Shown piece by piece: positions 12,001 through 23,029 of a stretch of DNA of 64,000 nucleotides; the first letter of the stretch is position 1; each line of letters begins with the position of its first letter. Source of the DNA: Stropharia rugosoannulata (Eukaryota > Basidiomycota > Agaricomycetes > Agaricales > Strophariaceae); contig JANCIK010000009.1 in the NCBI GenBank assembly GCA_028532985.1, positions 186,001 through 250,000 of the forward strand, written 5' to 3'. Position numbers and translations under genes: made by a program. Under the pieces are notes generated by a model that saw only the letters and a list, made by a program, of their open reading frames with translations, had not been told where the DNA came from and did no database searches.

Positions 12001-14100
12001 GTCTCTTGCTGCCCGCCCCGCTCGGCTATGTGTGCATTACGCTGTAGCATTCTCCGCTGAATGTACTTTTACCTGGTCGCCTAACACGCACGCCCGCTCA
12101 GTGCGCGCATACATCAATGTCCCCCATGTGTTCCGACCAGTCCCGCTCCAGCTCGTTAACCCGCCCTCAATTGCATCTAATTAACCTCCTAGCCACCTGA
12201 GCTTATTCTTTCTGTCTATGTGAGGTCGTATATTGTTTTTCAATTCTTGAATCTAGTGACGAGATACTGTCCATTGAGAGCGCGTCGTGTTCTATTTTTG
12301 GATCACGGGCGATGCCCTTGACGAAGAGTATGCTGCACAGCCACGTACATCATTTCGTCTTCGGTACCCAGGACACGACAATTTCACCGACAACTTGTCA
12401 TGTTCGCTGTCGTGACTCTGTATCATGACGGACTGGTATAATTGATCTAAGTATTGGAGAAGGACGAAGAAAACGAGGTAGAAAAGGAGACCAGGGCGCG
12501 GCTGTGGTTGGCAGACGGGGTCGGGTGGGAGAGAGCAAGTGGACGCGTCACTGCGGCGTGTATGGCGTTCCCGCAAGAGGAATGAGCCTGTTGATCCTCT
12601 AGAGACGTGGGACAGGGTTATGGTACGCTTCTGTGTTGCTTATGCATCAGCACAAGTTTATGTCCTCCACCCTTGTGCCCGCCCTCGATGCACCGCTCTG
12701 CCTTCAGGCACCTCACGCGCTTCGCGTCGCCTTTCGCATTCCGTCCTGTGCGCCGCATACAGTATGCCCCCCGTTAACCTGCGGCAAGGGCTCCACGCGC
12801 ACAAGTTCTACTGGCGCACGTCCTGCTTGCTAGATACGTATAGTGTGGCAAGGAGGGGTGGTGCAGGGTAGGGTGGAGGGAGGGTAAACAAGGGGCGTGG
12901 TCATACACGGTTAGGGTGTGGTCCTCTGGAGAGTCGTGAGTGGTGGGGTGGTTAAATTCGGGTCTGCGAGGATTTGGAGATGTGCCGGTGATGACGGGTA
13001 GAGCAGGTGAGGTGATAGCGGGAAGCAGATGTGAGAGAGAGTATACTCTATATGCCGCATTGGGCAGGGAGTGCCGTACGCCTGTCCCGCTCATCCTATC
13101 GATACGCTCGTACGTGATTGCACTCCCACGGGTCCGTATTCTCTTTGCTGAACATCGGAGCCCGTATATTGGACCCCCACCCCGCTTGCGGCTCTCGAGC
13201 TTGAATGGTTTATCCTGTCCTGGAGACTGCAAAAATATGTGTGCGGAAATCCGACGGCGTAATTGCCATTAAGCCCTCGACGCGCGATTTCCAGTTGCTC
13301 GCCGAGCCCTGGGGCACCTCTCTGGCTATGGGTACTCGTACATTCATGTACAGCTTCTACCGGCCCCGAACTGCACACCCGCGTCCGTGAGTGGTTTGTG
13401 CGTCTGTCCCACGCACAAGGAATGCACACTCTTGGCTTGACCCGACCGACAGTGCGATAGCTGCTGTCCATTCGGCTGCTCTGTGTAAACCTCGTTTGTG
13501 TCTAATTGTCTGAAAACTCTGTTAACCTTCGATGCCTACTACTGGGCGATTTGCTATCCTGTTCTCTGCTGAATGGGATCCCTACAACTGCATTGCGACG
13601 TTCACAGGTGCGTCAGCACTCATGTGAATCGTCCCCGGGATCGTCTGTGGGGTGGAAGCGTGAGGTCCGCGAACTCTCTCTCTGGTCTGTGTGATACAGT
13701 AACTTGCGCATGGTACTATTTATTCTCAGTGATGCCCATCTTCTGTATGATGTGTCCCTAGCTACAAAAATTTGACTTTAATGTACTGCTAGATGTTTAA
13801 GCGCCCGCCTTTTTTTGAAATGTGTAAGTTCAAACGACGACAGAGACTTTTCCATTGCTTACTCGCCTGCCATACATTCTGCACTGTGTTGAACGCACTT
13901 CGTTTTTTTTATGTCATTAACTCAGTCTTTCTCCATCGTTACCGCGGCGGTCCTTGCCACTGCTCGTACCGTCCAGAGTTCTGAGCAACGGTATTACTCT
14001 CCACACGTGAATAGTCCGTGCACGCCTCTGTCCATGCACCGCCATATTATAGACCACTCACACCGTGGCCACCCAAAAAACTTACCCTTTTTCTGGCTGC
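9060..14100. other. Unit B intergenic spacer, no gene supported
   Basis: A 5-kb stretch that matches unit A and unit C in order. The C/T-rich part (about 10,300-12,200) again contains overlapping, low-complexity plus-strand frames (10,697-11,050 and 11,061-11,429). The part from 12,300 to 13,470 has frames on both strands with no recognisable protein character. No conserved frame is shared between units. Confidence 0.6.
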
Positions 14101-14215
14101 CGGATTCTCTAAAAGTGTATATATATTTCTGAACTCGTCGGAACGCTCAATTGGATAATACAAACTACAACATACATTCAGATACCGAGAGGAAGCAGTA
14201 ATACAAGCTGCAATG

Positions 14216-16268
14216 TTACAGATACAGCATTTTGATACGTAGACCGTGAGACTCTAACTCATCTTCCGGTATTGTGATTTCAGGGCTTTGCCCTTCAGGA
14301 TCCTCTGAAGATTTCAGTGTTAAAATTGGAGGGGAAGGCTCAATACCGAATGGACAATCCTGCATTCTATATGATTCAGTTTGCATAGAGTATGATCCAG
14401 TAAGACTGAGGGGTACCGAAATGGAGGGATTTTGGATGCATACGTTCCCATTTGTGATAGAGAAGTTGATAACTCCAAAGACAGTGACAAATTCGTCATT
14501 GTGAGGTTCAGAAAAGACTGATTCGCCGTCGTCAGGTTCAGAAATGACTGATTTTGCTAATAAAAAGAAGTCCCAAACTTTGCCATAAAAATCTCCCATG
14601 GGCTGGAATGGAGTACTCAGCACAAGGTGCCTGATACCTGGGACAAGGAGAAGGTGTATACGTAGTCCCATGTGTGTGAGAAGGAATGGTTCAATAGGAG
14701 TTGCATCTTGGAACTTAAGTTGAAAGACATCAGAATGATGTTGATATACATTCAAAGAAGATGGGATTATATTGCAATCCTCCCAAGTGTAGCCGCGGTT
14801 GAAAATATCCATAATGCAACGTTTCGAGTTGATGACTTCGCGCATCAGGCGAGAGAAGGCGCGCCGTGACCCTTCACCATATGCTATTGGCATACTGACA
14901 TCAAGAATACCCATTAGCGAGTAGGCCGTGTCCTCTTCACGGGTCACCTGCCTCCCACATGCCATCTGTAATCGTCTGGATATTGGGATTTTATTTTGGT
15001 GTCCATATTTAAAGTCAGAAATTTCGGATGCCTGTATTCCTGCAGCTGCTGCTATTGTTTTGTTACTGCAAGTCAAGATAGTCCAGTTCTTGTTGTATAC
15101 CGCCATACTGCGGGGCGCCACAAGCTCTTGCAGCGTCCATCCCCTAGTAAACCATGAGTCTTGAGACATATTTTCCTGGGAGGTTGTCTCTGAAAGATAA
15201 ACAACACAGAGAGTGGCGTTTTGGTACCATTTGTACATAGAGCGAATTGCCTCGTCTAGCTCCGCACTGCTCTCCTTATTGATGCAGCAGGTGTCAATCC
15301 ATCCCAGACGCAAGCCGTGATCCCGTGCAGATGCTTCACAGAATTTCTTGATCTTTTCATATCCAGCATGGTTCAGTTCTCTTCCAGTCCTGAAAGGAAA
15401 TCTCGCCAGAAGTGGCTTTTGTCCATGTGTGAGAAAGGATCGTGTATCGGGCGTATTTGGACATCAGTGCAACTATTTGATTCCTTGCTATATTTCGCAG
15501 ATTGCGCCAAAGATATTTGCCACTAGGATCATGTTTGAAGTGATTTATTAGGGCGGGAACAAAATCGGGGCTATAGTCGTCGATCTCCGCACATATACAT
15601 TCAACTAAATATAGGGCGGCTTCGCGGTGGTCGACAAGGCGAATTTGCGATCCAGTGGAATCAAACGCCAACAGTCGCGTTGGCATCTTGGACATGTCGG
15701 GGCGGAGTCTCTTCAAAAGAACGTCTTTGAAGACTTGTCGAACTACAATTTATCCAGTTAGATGAAATCAATTACTTTGAGACACGTACACTCTGCTGGT
15801 ATAACCCGTGGCCTACTGCTATCCTCCATAATGTTGAGATTTACGCGAACAAGGGACGTTGAGGGTGAAGTATCTGTGGAATCGTGACTGGATTTGGATG
15901 GCGGTGATTCCGTCATACGGCACTCCTCGACAGTCTCTGCTATGAAACCTTTCAGACACCTGACAAATTCATTCTCAGGACACTGTCCAGAGGAAGCGCT
16001 GCCTATTTCGGCCGCCGCTGGCTGTGTACGCGGGGTATCTAGAATCCTATTTCAATTCTATTTCAACTACATTTTTTTTTTTTTTTTTTTTGATGTCAAT
16101 TTAAGTCTGTAGCGCTACGCGCTTTCAACTACATATGGCGCTCAAGAACATACCCGAAGCCAAGCACTCATACACCATGGGCTTCACCAGATTTGCCAGC
16201 GCGGCAAGTAGTCCTCGAGCCTTGGGACTTTCAAAGCCTATCGATGCAGGAGTATTTGCGTTCGACAT
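14216..16268 (-). pseudogene. HET-domain gene copy 3, frameshifted
   Basis: The exon layout matches copy 2: 16,268-16,154, 16,038-15,790 and 15,742-14,216. Exon 3 begins in frame (FRQVFKDV...) but the frame breaks near 15,364-15,372, just after EISFQDW. Reading resumes one frame over at YEKIKKFCEASARDHG and runs to the stop through WIDTCCINKESSAELDEAI and GWTLQELVAP. A single-base indel at that point explains the break, which lies inside the HET domain. A sequencing error cannot be excluded. The rest of the protein is well conserved with copy 2, including GRQVTREEDTAYSLMGILDV. Intron 1 is enlarged by the retro-insertion at 16,073-16,132. If the frameshift is real the product would stop early in the HET domain. 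Confidence 0.8.
16073..16132 (-). mobile_element. 60-bp poly(A) retro-insertion (SINE-like 3' end)
   Basis: On the minus strand the insert reads GCGCGTAGCGCTACAGAC, then about 12 more bases, then an A tract of about 19. It is bounded by a perfect 12-bp direct repeat TTTCAACTACAT on the plus strand (16,061-16,072 and 16,133-16,144). Copies 1 and 2 have a single copy of that site in the same intron. A poly(A) tail with a 12-bp target duplication is the signature of target-primed reverse transcription, so this is a heavily 5'-truncated SINE or LINE end. Confidence 0.85.
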
Positions 16269-16269
16269 T

Positions 16270-18150
16270 GTGTGGTAATGTCCTCGTCGTTGGAAAATGC
16301 GATCTAATGTGTATGATTGGGTCCGGTGAGCAATGCGTGCTGCAGCAGTACAAAGTGCTTACACTCAGGACTGTGTCAATTCGTTATGGGGGAAGGAAGG
16401 AAGGATTGAAGCAATAAACGTCCGACCAGATTGTTCGGGAACGTGTCAAACACGTTTGGCGGCCTATTTAAAGTCTGCCATTGCCCACCGACTTATTTTT
16501 ATCATGTATATTATTGAACAAACGGATGAACGTCTGTCTACATAAGCCCACATCTTCCATTATTCTCTCTGCCTTAGTACCCAATAGCGTCCGGTACTCT
16601 CCACTAGTGAGTAGATGCCCCAGCCGTAGTGAATGGTTAGTGTTTGGTACTCTGGGATGGCCTTCACAGCTCGTATGCCAGCCATTAGGCAGTTTATTTT
16701 TATTTGCTAACTGACATGTCCGAGATTACACCGCTCTATTGATACCTGCATGAATCTCCGTCCTCCTTCGTCCCTTTGCCTGCAATCCAGTCCACGGAGC
16801 ACTGGGTCGAGGGGGTCGCATAACACCTTTTTGAATCTCTCGTGCATCGCACTCACGACATACTCTACATTCAGAGCGGGCGCGTCGGGGCCAGACAGCA
16901 TCGCCATCTACAGTACATTCTATTTTTGAAGCACTCGGTCATGCCACCGGCCCGCCGCCCGCGCAATGAAAAGGCTACACAGCCACGTAAGTTCGTTTCG
17001 TTGTCACTGCCTTGTCACTGCCTCCTACTTACAATTTGTCTACAATACCTCAGGGACCTCTCGACAACTTACAATTAACTTGCTTATGATTTTGGACCAT
17101 AGAACCTTGCGATATTAATGGCTAGGTATCGTGGCGTGGGCGAAGCACGGAATTGGACCTGCTCAGTGCTCACAAGAAGGCTGTATACAAGAACGGGTAC
17201 GGCTGTGGTGATAGTGAAGAAGGGGATGAGAAGTGAGTGCTAGTTACGTGTCTGTGTTCCCGGTCTATGTGTCAGCACACGTTTACGGTCTTTGTAGAGC
17301 CTGCTTGCATTTTCTTAGCCGATTCACTGGCGTCTGCATAGCGAAGAATGTGCCCGTCTTTCACCCGCCTCGGCGTATGTTTATGCTTACTTTGTTCGAC
17401 TTGCCCGCTGCTCCCGCTGCCTGCCCTCTGCTTGTTCAGGCCTGTGCTACTCGCGGGCTAGTCTGCATGTGGCCTCCCGTCGACGGCCCTCTTTGCATGG
17501 TCGCGCTGTCGCGTCCAACGTCCGGCCATCTCTGCGACGTATCCCGCCCACCCGCGTCCCCTCGACATCACAAAGTCAGCCCATTGTTGTATAGCTGCAC
17601 CTCGGCTTCAGGTCCTAGTAATCCTACGAGCCTGCCTTGGTTCTATTTTCATTCCCACCCTTCTTGGATGCACCTGCATGCACCTCGCCATCCCCGCGAT
17701 GGGCCCCAGCGTACACTACGCATCCCGCACGTTTGTGATCAGCAAACGCAGGACAGAATCAAGTATTGCACAGCTTTCTTCGGTGACGCCCGCCTCTCTG
17801 ACTCATGTTACGCAGATACATACGCAAGTCTTTCTAACTCACATAATAATTATCACAAATGCAATGTATATCAGTCCAGCGCATCCGCAGGCTGCGTAAG
17901 TTATTGCCGCTGGATTAAACTTGGTCTTACATTGTGCTTCAATTTATAGGACGTGGATCACGTCTATGCGCGCATGAGATAAGAAAGTACAAAGTTTGTA
18001 ACAGACAATATGCGCAGCACGCAATAACGCTCAACAGTTCTCCATGATGCACTGCCCTCGTTATCGAGCCCAAATTCTTGGGCACAATACATCGTACTGG
18101 ATCACAGGGAAAGTTACATCAACACAAGTGAGTGACTATCGGACCGTGTA
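16270..18150. other. Unit C spacer and its right edge
   Basis: It matches units A and B as far as about 17,960, with the block at 16,870-17,230 easily recognised. The plus-strand frame 17,233-17,949 lies in the C/T-rich DNA and is not preserved in the sister units. After 17,960 the sequence is unique. No gene is supported. Confidence 0.6.
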
Positions 18151-18202
18151 CTAATAACAGTCAACTCTATACATAATGCAATAACATCCATCTAGTCCTC
18201 TC

Positions 18203-18815
18203 CTATCCCTGGCGCGCCTGGTGGGCAGAGGCATGCGCAGCGGCTGCCGAGTTTGTGGCGTGCTCATAAGCGCTATGGGCCGTAGCGAGGCTTCCGTGTG
18301 CCGCCTGCATACTATGCTCGTGGTGCGGCGGAAGACCGTACGTGCGCGCATAAGCTGCGTTGTCGCGGTGGCTCTGCGCGAGGTCTTTCAGAGTGTCAGC
18401 CTGCGATTGGTGCGCCTCCGCGTGAGCTGCGTGCATCTCCATCTCATTGACGTGCTGGCCGCTCATGAGGTACTGCGTAGGGTGCCGGGAGAACGCCGCC
18501 AGGTGTGCGTCGTGCGCGTTGGTGTGCGCGGCGGCGGCGGTGATGTGGGCTTGGCGTGCGGTGTCGAGGTGGGACGCCGCGGTTTCGTGGGTAGTAGCGA
18601 ACGCGTTCACGTCGTTGCGCCGCACAAGTACTGGCTGTCGATTTTCGCGCTAGGGACAAAATAAGTTTTGGCATGCAGTGTGTATAGGATGTATGTATAA
18701 TCAGTACCGTTGCAAGCAATGCGGCACCGTTGGAGTGGACAAATGGTGATGGGCGGGCATAGACCGATGTAGAAAGAAGAGCAGCGGCGGCAAATAAAAC
18801 ACTGAGGACACGCAT
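18203..18815 (-). CDS. Secreted Ala/His-rich protein, paralogue 1
   Basis: Two exons, 18,815-18,708 and 18,649-18,203, separated by a 58-bp intron (GTACTGATT...GTCCCTAG), encode 184 residues. The first 20 residues (MRVLSVLFAAAALLSTSVYA) are a clear signal peptide. The next about 28 residues end in VLVRRND, a Kex2-type dibasic site found at the same place in the two paralogues. The rest is a run of amphipathic Ala/His-rich segments beginning HETAASHLDTARQAH, without cysteines. The intron phase (0) and the acceptor choice were set by alignment with the paralogues at 20,584 and 22,679. I do not recognise a known family. The product is probably a secreted, processed, helical protein. A long antisense open frame (18,221-18,664) is its shadow. 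Confidence 0.85.
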
Positions 18816-18829
18816 TGTTCTTATGTAGA

Positions 18830-18846
18830 TTTTCGACCAGCGAAAA
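18830..18846 (-). promoter_or_regulatory. 5'UTR palindrome TTTTCGCTGGTCGAAAA
   Basis: Read toward the gene, TTTTCG and CGAAAA can pair around a CTGGT loop. The element ends 14 bases before the ATG of paralogue 1. The same element sits 14 bases before the ATG of paralogue 2 and 11 bases before that of paralogue 3. It could be an mRNA hairpin or a palindromic protein-binding site. Confidence 0.6.
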
Positions 18847-18913
18847 GGTTGAAGAGGGTAAGTAAAGTTGGATGGGTGAGCGCAGCTGCCTCTCTCTTCT
18901 CATTATGGACTGG

Positions 18914-18921
18914 CTTTTATA
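18914..18921 (-). promoter_or_regulatory. TATA box of paralogue 1
   Basis: TATAAAAG on the minus strand, about 100 bp upstream of the ATG at 18,815. The other two paralogues have a TATAAAA at the same distance. Confidence 0.65.
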
Positions 18922-18959
18922 CACATTCTTGTGTATGCAAATACACGAGCGCGTGTGTA

Positions 18960-20395
18960 TCATAAGCCCCTGAGACCGTCAACCCCGAGTGTTTAAGTAA
19001 TTCATGTAGGCGCACCACTCAATATATTGATACCCTTCCTCCCCACCAGCCTAATATCGATTACACAACTACGTTTGTGAGATGGAGGTAGAACTCGGCT
19101 ACACTTAAAGTGATTCCTGTCTCAACATAAGCGGCATCTAATAAATCTCTCATACATTAAATGCCAACATTTTAGAGCGGACCGCCGAATCAACATAGAC
19201 GTATAAAAGTCAAGGGGACACCTACAATTTACTCTAAATTGGCGCGTATATGAAAGTGAGCCAACGTTCGGGGTAGTGTCTTGTGCTAGTCTGCGGGTTG
19301 GGAAAGGAAGTTGAGACTTGAGTTTTTTAGCTGAGATCATTGGGATGAAGCATAGTGGAAAAATACATGCACGATCACCTCGTCCTCTCTCCTCCCCCAT
19401 GTCTTCCCTTGGTCTTCCCCGTCCCAAGGGCGCTTTAACATTCTTACATTTCTCTTCCTTCTACGAAACCCTGTGAGAAATAGGGGCACTCTTTCAGCAA
19501 ACTTCTAGAGGCATCAACGAAACCATGACAAAACGAGGTGAAAGTTGAAATTGTACCTTACTTTCCGTTAGGCCGCCCGCCTGGACGCCATCGCCCTGGT
19601 GTTCCAAAAATAAAATCTGCTTGATCAAAGGCGTTTATACTATACACATGGTATCGGGGCTATAGACGAGGCGCTACGAAATGAGTGGTCCCGGCATGAG
19701 ATTGTGTCTCTACATGATATTGTACTTATGCAGTGCTGCACATGGGTGTCCCTGTAGGTGCGCGCTACGGATTCTTCGGAAGTAAGGAGCCGTGTGGGCA
19801 TATCATGTTTTGAGAGGACACGGCTCATGATCCAGCGAATGTACATACAAAGGTGAGTCAGCGGCTGGATTCCGGTAAGCGGGGGAATCTTGAACATCTG
19901 CATTTGAATGGACACGGAAGGCTTGGCGAGGCACCGAGTACTAGGTCCAAACGCGCAGGTGTAAGCCAGCGACGCAGATTTCAAGGGAAGATGGGAAGAA
20001 AGACTATATAATCTACAGAGACTATGCATTAACCTATTCAGAGGGTACATATTGCACATACCAGATGAAAGCCGTTTCACGCGGCCATAGTAACCATTCT
20101 TTTCCAAGTCTCCTCCACCTTCTTCACTTTTGTAGACGCGTCCATTCAGATTATACAGTCATTGTCTCCTTCACTTTTTCTGCCTCCATGTTGTTATATA
20201 TTTCGCCGTGAGCTACAATATGTTCGTTGGTAGTTAATTCATGGACTCATTTTATTGTAGCCAAGCTCAACACATGATCGTAAACTTCTCTGAAGAATCC
20301 GTATTAGCCTAGTGGAGCGGAACGGCATAAATAGAACGAGTAGTTGGGGCTACATATATTGCAATCAGGGCTACATATATTGCAATCAATTAAGT
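18960..20395. other. Spacer between paralogues 1 and 2
   Basis: No convincing gene is present. The minus-strand frame 19,640-20,107 has no recognisable features. A 21-22 bp phrase, GGCTACATATATTGCAATCA, occurs twice in tandem at about 20,347-20,390. Confidence 0.5.
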
Positions 20396-20484
20396 TCAAA
20401 GCTCGGGGATGACGGTCTGAGGGGTTGATGCCAAATAAGCGCTCGTGTATGGCGGTCCATCTAGTTTACATATACAAAAATGTG

Positions 20485-20492
20485 TATAAAAA
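20485..20492 (+). promoter_or_regulatory. TATA box of paralogue 2
   Basis: TATAAAAA lies 99 bp upstream of the ATG at 20,584, in the same relative position as in paralogues 1 and 3. Confidence 0.65.
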
Positions 20493-20552
20493 CTAGATTG
20501 TATTGAGAAAAGAAAGGCAGCCGCGCTCACCACCCAGTCCCACTTCTCAACC

Positions 20553-20569
20553 TTTTCGCTGGTCGAAAA
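20553..20569 (+). promoter_or_regulatory. 5'UTR palindrome of paralogue 2
   Basis: TTTTCGCTGGTCGAAAA, identical to the element at paralogue 1 and with the same 14-base gap to the start codon. Confidence 0.6.
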
Positions 20570-20583
20570 TTCACATAAGAACA

Positions 20584-21192
20584 ATGCGTGTCCTCAGTGT
20601 TTTCTTTGCTATTTCCGCTCTACTTTTTACGTCTGTCTGCGCCCGTCCAGCCTTTTCTGGCCGTAACGACGGCTCCGTGCTAGTTGTATGATCTACGCAT
20701 TCTGTCAATGTTGCTGTTCAACTTACAACAGTCCCACAGCGTCGGACCGATAGCCGAGACCCTGTGCTTGCCAGACGCACGGATGCACACACCTTCGCGA
20801 CTGCGCACGAAACAGCAGCTGAGCACCTCGACGTCGCACACCACGCGCATCTCGATGCTGCCGCGGCGCACAATGAAGCCGCAAACGCGCACCTACATGC
20901 TGCCTCCAGGTATCCAATAGAGCATCCAGCGGCGGCCTATCACTTCAGCCAAACAGCTGCGCATAATGTGGAAGCGGGGTCGCATCACGAGCAGGCGCAG
21001 ACCATCAAATACCTTGCTAACGACCACCGTGACACGGCGGCCAATGCGCATGCCTATGGCCTCCCCGCACACCACGAACAGCTGCTTCAAAACGCAAAAT
21101 CGAGCAGCAAGCTTGCACACGAAAACTATCAGCACGCCACGGACTCAGGAGCAATTGCGAGGGCCCACGCACAGCGGACGCGTCAGAGTTAG
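20584..21192 (+). CDS. Secreted Ala/His-rich protein, paralogue 2
   Basis: Exons 20,584-20,685 and 20,740-21,192 are joined across a 54-bp intron (GTATGATC...CCCACAG) and encode 184 residues. The signal peptide is MRVLSVFFAISALLFTSVCA. The propeptide-like part ends in VLARRTD, matching the dibasic site of its paralogues. The mature part begins TDAHTFATAHETAAEHLDVA and keeps the Ala/His-rich helical repeats and the phrase AYGLPAHHEQ, which is conserved as TYGLPPHHEH in paralogue 1 and THGLPADHAA in paralogue 3. It is encoded on the opposite strand to its two neighbours. Retention of the frame, the processing site and the promoter argues for a working gene. Function is unknown. Confidence 0.85.
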
Positions 21193-21199
21193 TTTGCGG

Positions 21200-22030
21200 G
21201 TACTGACTGAGATTAGTTGCATAGAGGGCATGAAAGAAAAATACATTGACATGTTGAAATGTGTAACTGTTGAGCAATTGCGCTGCGAAATCAGTGTACG
21301 TCTCTGTTGCTTTCCCACTGCATAAGCCATGGATTAGTGATTTACTCGGCAGTCGTCCCTTTTATGCGAGGACCAAATGGGACCAAACACTCATGCACAT
21401 GGGTCAATGGACACGAATCAGTCACAGCTTTGATAGGTTTGATTTGATGTGCTCAAAGTATGATATATTTTTAATGTCTTACTTACAGAACACAGAGAAA
21501 TTGCCTTGACGCTACAGTGAAATCAGGATTATACCGATAAGTTACTCTCATATGTAGAAAATTATGACAAACACGCGTGACAACAAAACTCGCCCTCACA
21601 TGCAGGCAACCATTTTATTAGCACTATCGAATTACACAAGGGGAAAAATGGACGATGCGAAAGTGGGGTGCGCAGAGGCGAGAGTAGTCCGTCCATAAAG
21701 GCGATGTCGGATTGATGAACAAAGAATGAACGTCACAGGGATGGCAGGCAGCGAGGACACGACATGGGTGTAGCAATGCCAGGTAAACCAGTTGGGGGAG
21801 GAACGGGTACAGAAGTGTACCCAGTTGGGGTACATAATAAAACAGCTGATTGACAAACGCCTTAGGCTGTGGCAGATGGATACAAGCTCGATTCGAATTG
21901 AACCTACGCATCGGCCATTGAATTCAAACTTCAACTACTAAGATAACCGTTCAACAAAGTTCGGATTTCAGTACAATTGATTGAAATACATGTCACAGCA
22001 ATAAATCAGCAAATATCACAGTTCGTGAGC
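21200..22030. other. Spacer between paralogues 2 and 3
   Basis: Downstream regions of two convergent genes. Overlapping minus-strand frames at 21,624-21,934 have no protein character that I recognise. No gene is supported. Confidence 0.5.
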
Positions 22031-22033
22031 GTC

Positions 22034-22679
22034 TCACCGCGACGCGGACTGGTGCGCGAGCTGTGCCGAGGCGTGCGCACTTGCCCCCGAGGCTATAGCA
22101 TGCTGATGGGACTGCTGCGCCAACGTGCTGCTCGCAAGTGCAACCTGGTGTTGAGCCGCGTGGTCTGCAGGCAGCCCGTGCGTCCGTGCATTCTCCGCCG
22201 ACCCTTTGTGGCTGTCTGCAAGATCCTTGAGGGTTTTTGCCTGGGCATCATGGGACTCTGCCTCCCGTAAATGCTGAGACATCGAATCTTTGTGGTGACC
22301 TGCTGCCACCAGACTGTGCGGGTTTTGCTCCGAGTTCTCCATGTACTTCTCAGCGTGCTTCGCGTATGCACCGATGTGTGCCTTGGCTGCGTCCCTATGG
22401 GCTGTAGCCGCGGTGACGTGAGCCTGGTGGGCAGTTTCGAGGTGTCCCGCGGCGGTCTCGTGTGCAGCCGTGTATGCAGGTAAATCGTTGCGTCTGACTA
22501 GCATAGAGTCTCGGCTGCCGGCTGAACGCTGTGGAACAAGTGAGTTAGGCTGGATTACATATGGGATGCCTAGATCGTACCACAAATATCGCGCTGCCGC
22601 CACTTTGGATAGATGGTCGGGCGCAGACCGATGCGGAAAGCACAGCTGCGGCAGTAAGAAATATACTAAGAACATGCAT
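22034..22679 (-). CDS. Secreted Ala/His-rich protein, paralogue 3
   Basis: Exons 22,679-22,581 and 22,528-22,034 with a 52-bp intron (GTACGATC...TTCCACAG) give 197 residues. The signal peptide is MHVLSIFLTAAAVLSASVCA. The dibasic site is MLVRRND. The mature part starts NDLPAYTAAHETAAGHLETA and is rich in Ala, His and Gln with no Cys. It is slightly longer than the other two because of extra residues around KYMENSEQNPHSL. The divergence among the three paralogues is spread along the protein while the intron position, processing site and length are kept, which suggests selection for the protein. Confidence 0.85.
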
Positions 22680-22690
22680 TGTTGTAGATT

Positions 22691-22707
22691 GTTTCGACCA
22701 GCGAAAA
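22691..22707 (-). promoter_or_regulatory. 5'UTR palindrome of paralogue 3
   Basis: TTTTCGCTGGTCGAAAC, one mismatch from the element in paralogues 1 and 2, ending 11 bases before the ATG. Confidence 0.55.
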
Positions 22708-22775
22708 GACTGAGGAGGGTATGTAAAGTTGGGAGGGTGAGCGCAGCTGCCTTTCCACCATTGAGATGGACTTGG

Positions 22776-22782
22776 TTTTATA
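22776..22782 (-). promoter_or_regulatory. TATA box of paralogue 3
   Basis: TATAAAA on the minus strand, about 98 bp upstream of the ATG. Confidence 0.6.
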
Positions 22783-23029
22783 CATTTTTTCTTCATGTGT
22801 GGGTACACAGCAGTAATTTATGCAGCATCATGCAAATCAGACCATCAAACACGAATGCAGGTATATGTTTCTAGTGTTAAACGTAACATAACACACCCTG
22901 CATAGAGTAGATACACACCCTGCACTTTGCAATAATACACCCCGCCTTGGATGTAAGGTACATCTGCTGACAAATGTCCTAGTAACCTCCCCTACCACAC
23001 ACTATGCCCACGAACTATAACATGCCTAT

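Larger units (their letters stand above)
1..17960. repeat. Tandem segmental duplication, about 8 kb unit with HET gene
   Basis: Three collinear copies of one unit can be followed. Unit A is partial (about 1-5985), unit B is complete (about 5985-14,105) and unit C is partial (about 14,105-17,960). Shared landmarks in order are the HET gene on the minus strand, a block at 1942, 9721 and 16,873 beginning with close variants of GAGCGTGCGCCTCGGGG, a block at 2043, 9813 and 16,983 with CCACGTACGTTCG-like sequence, and C/T-rich noncoding DNA containing the phrase GCGTCCAACGTC. The 3' flank of the HET gene is also shared (about 5985-6095 and 14,105-14,216). Copies have diverged by many substitutions, so the duplication is not recent. 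Later insertions differ between units and can be dated relative to it. Confidence 0.85.

Noticed and set aside
18221..18664. 147-codon plus-strand frame
   Set aside because: Antisense to the secreted-protein gene, whose signal peptide, intron and paralogues are convincing.
19640..20107. 155-codon minus-strand frame
   Set aside because: No paralogue, domain, intron or promoter signal supports it.
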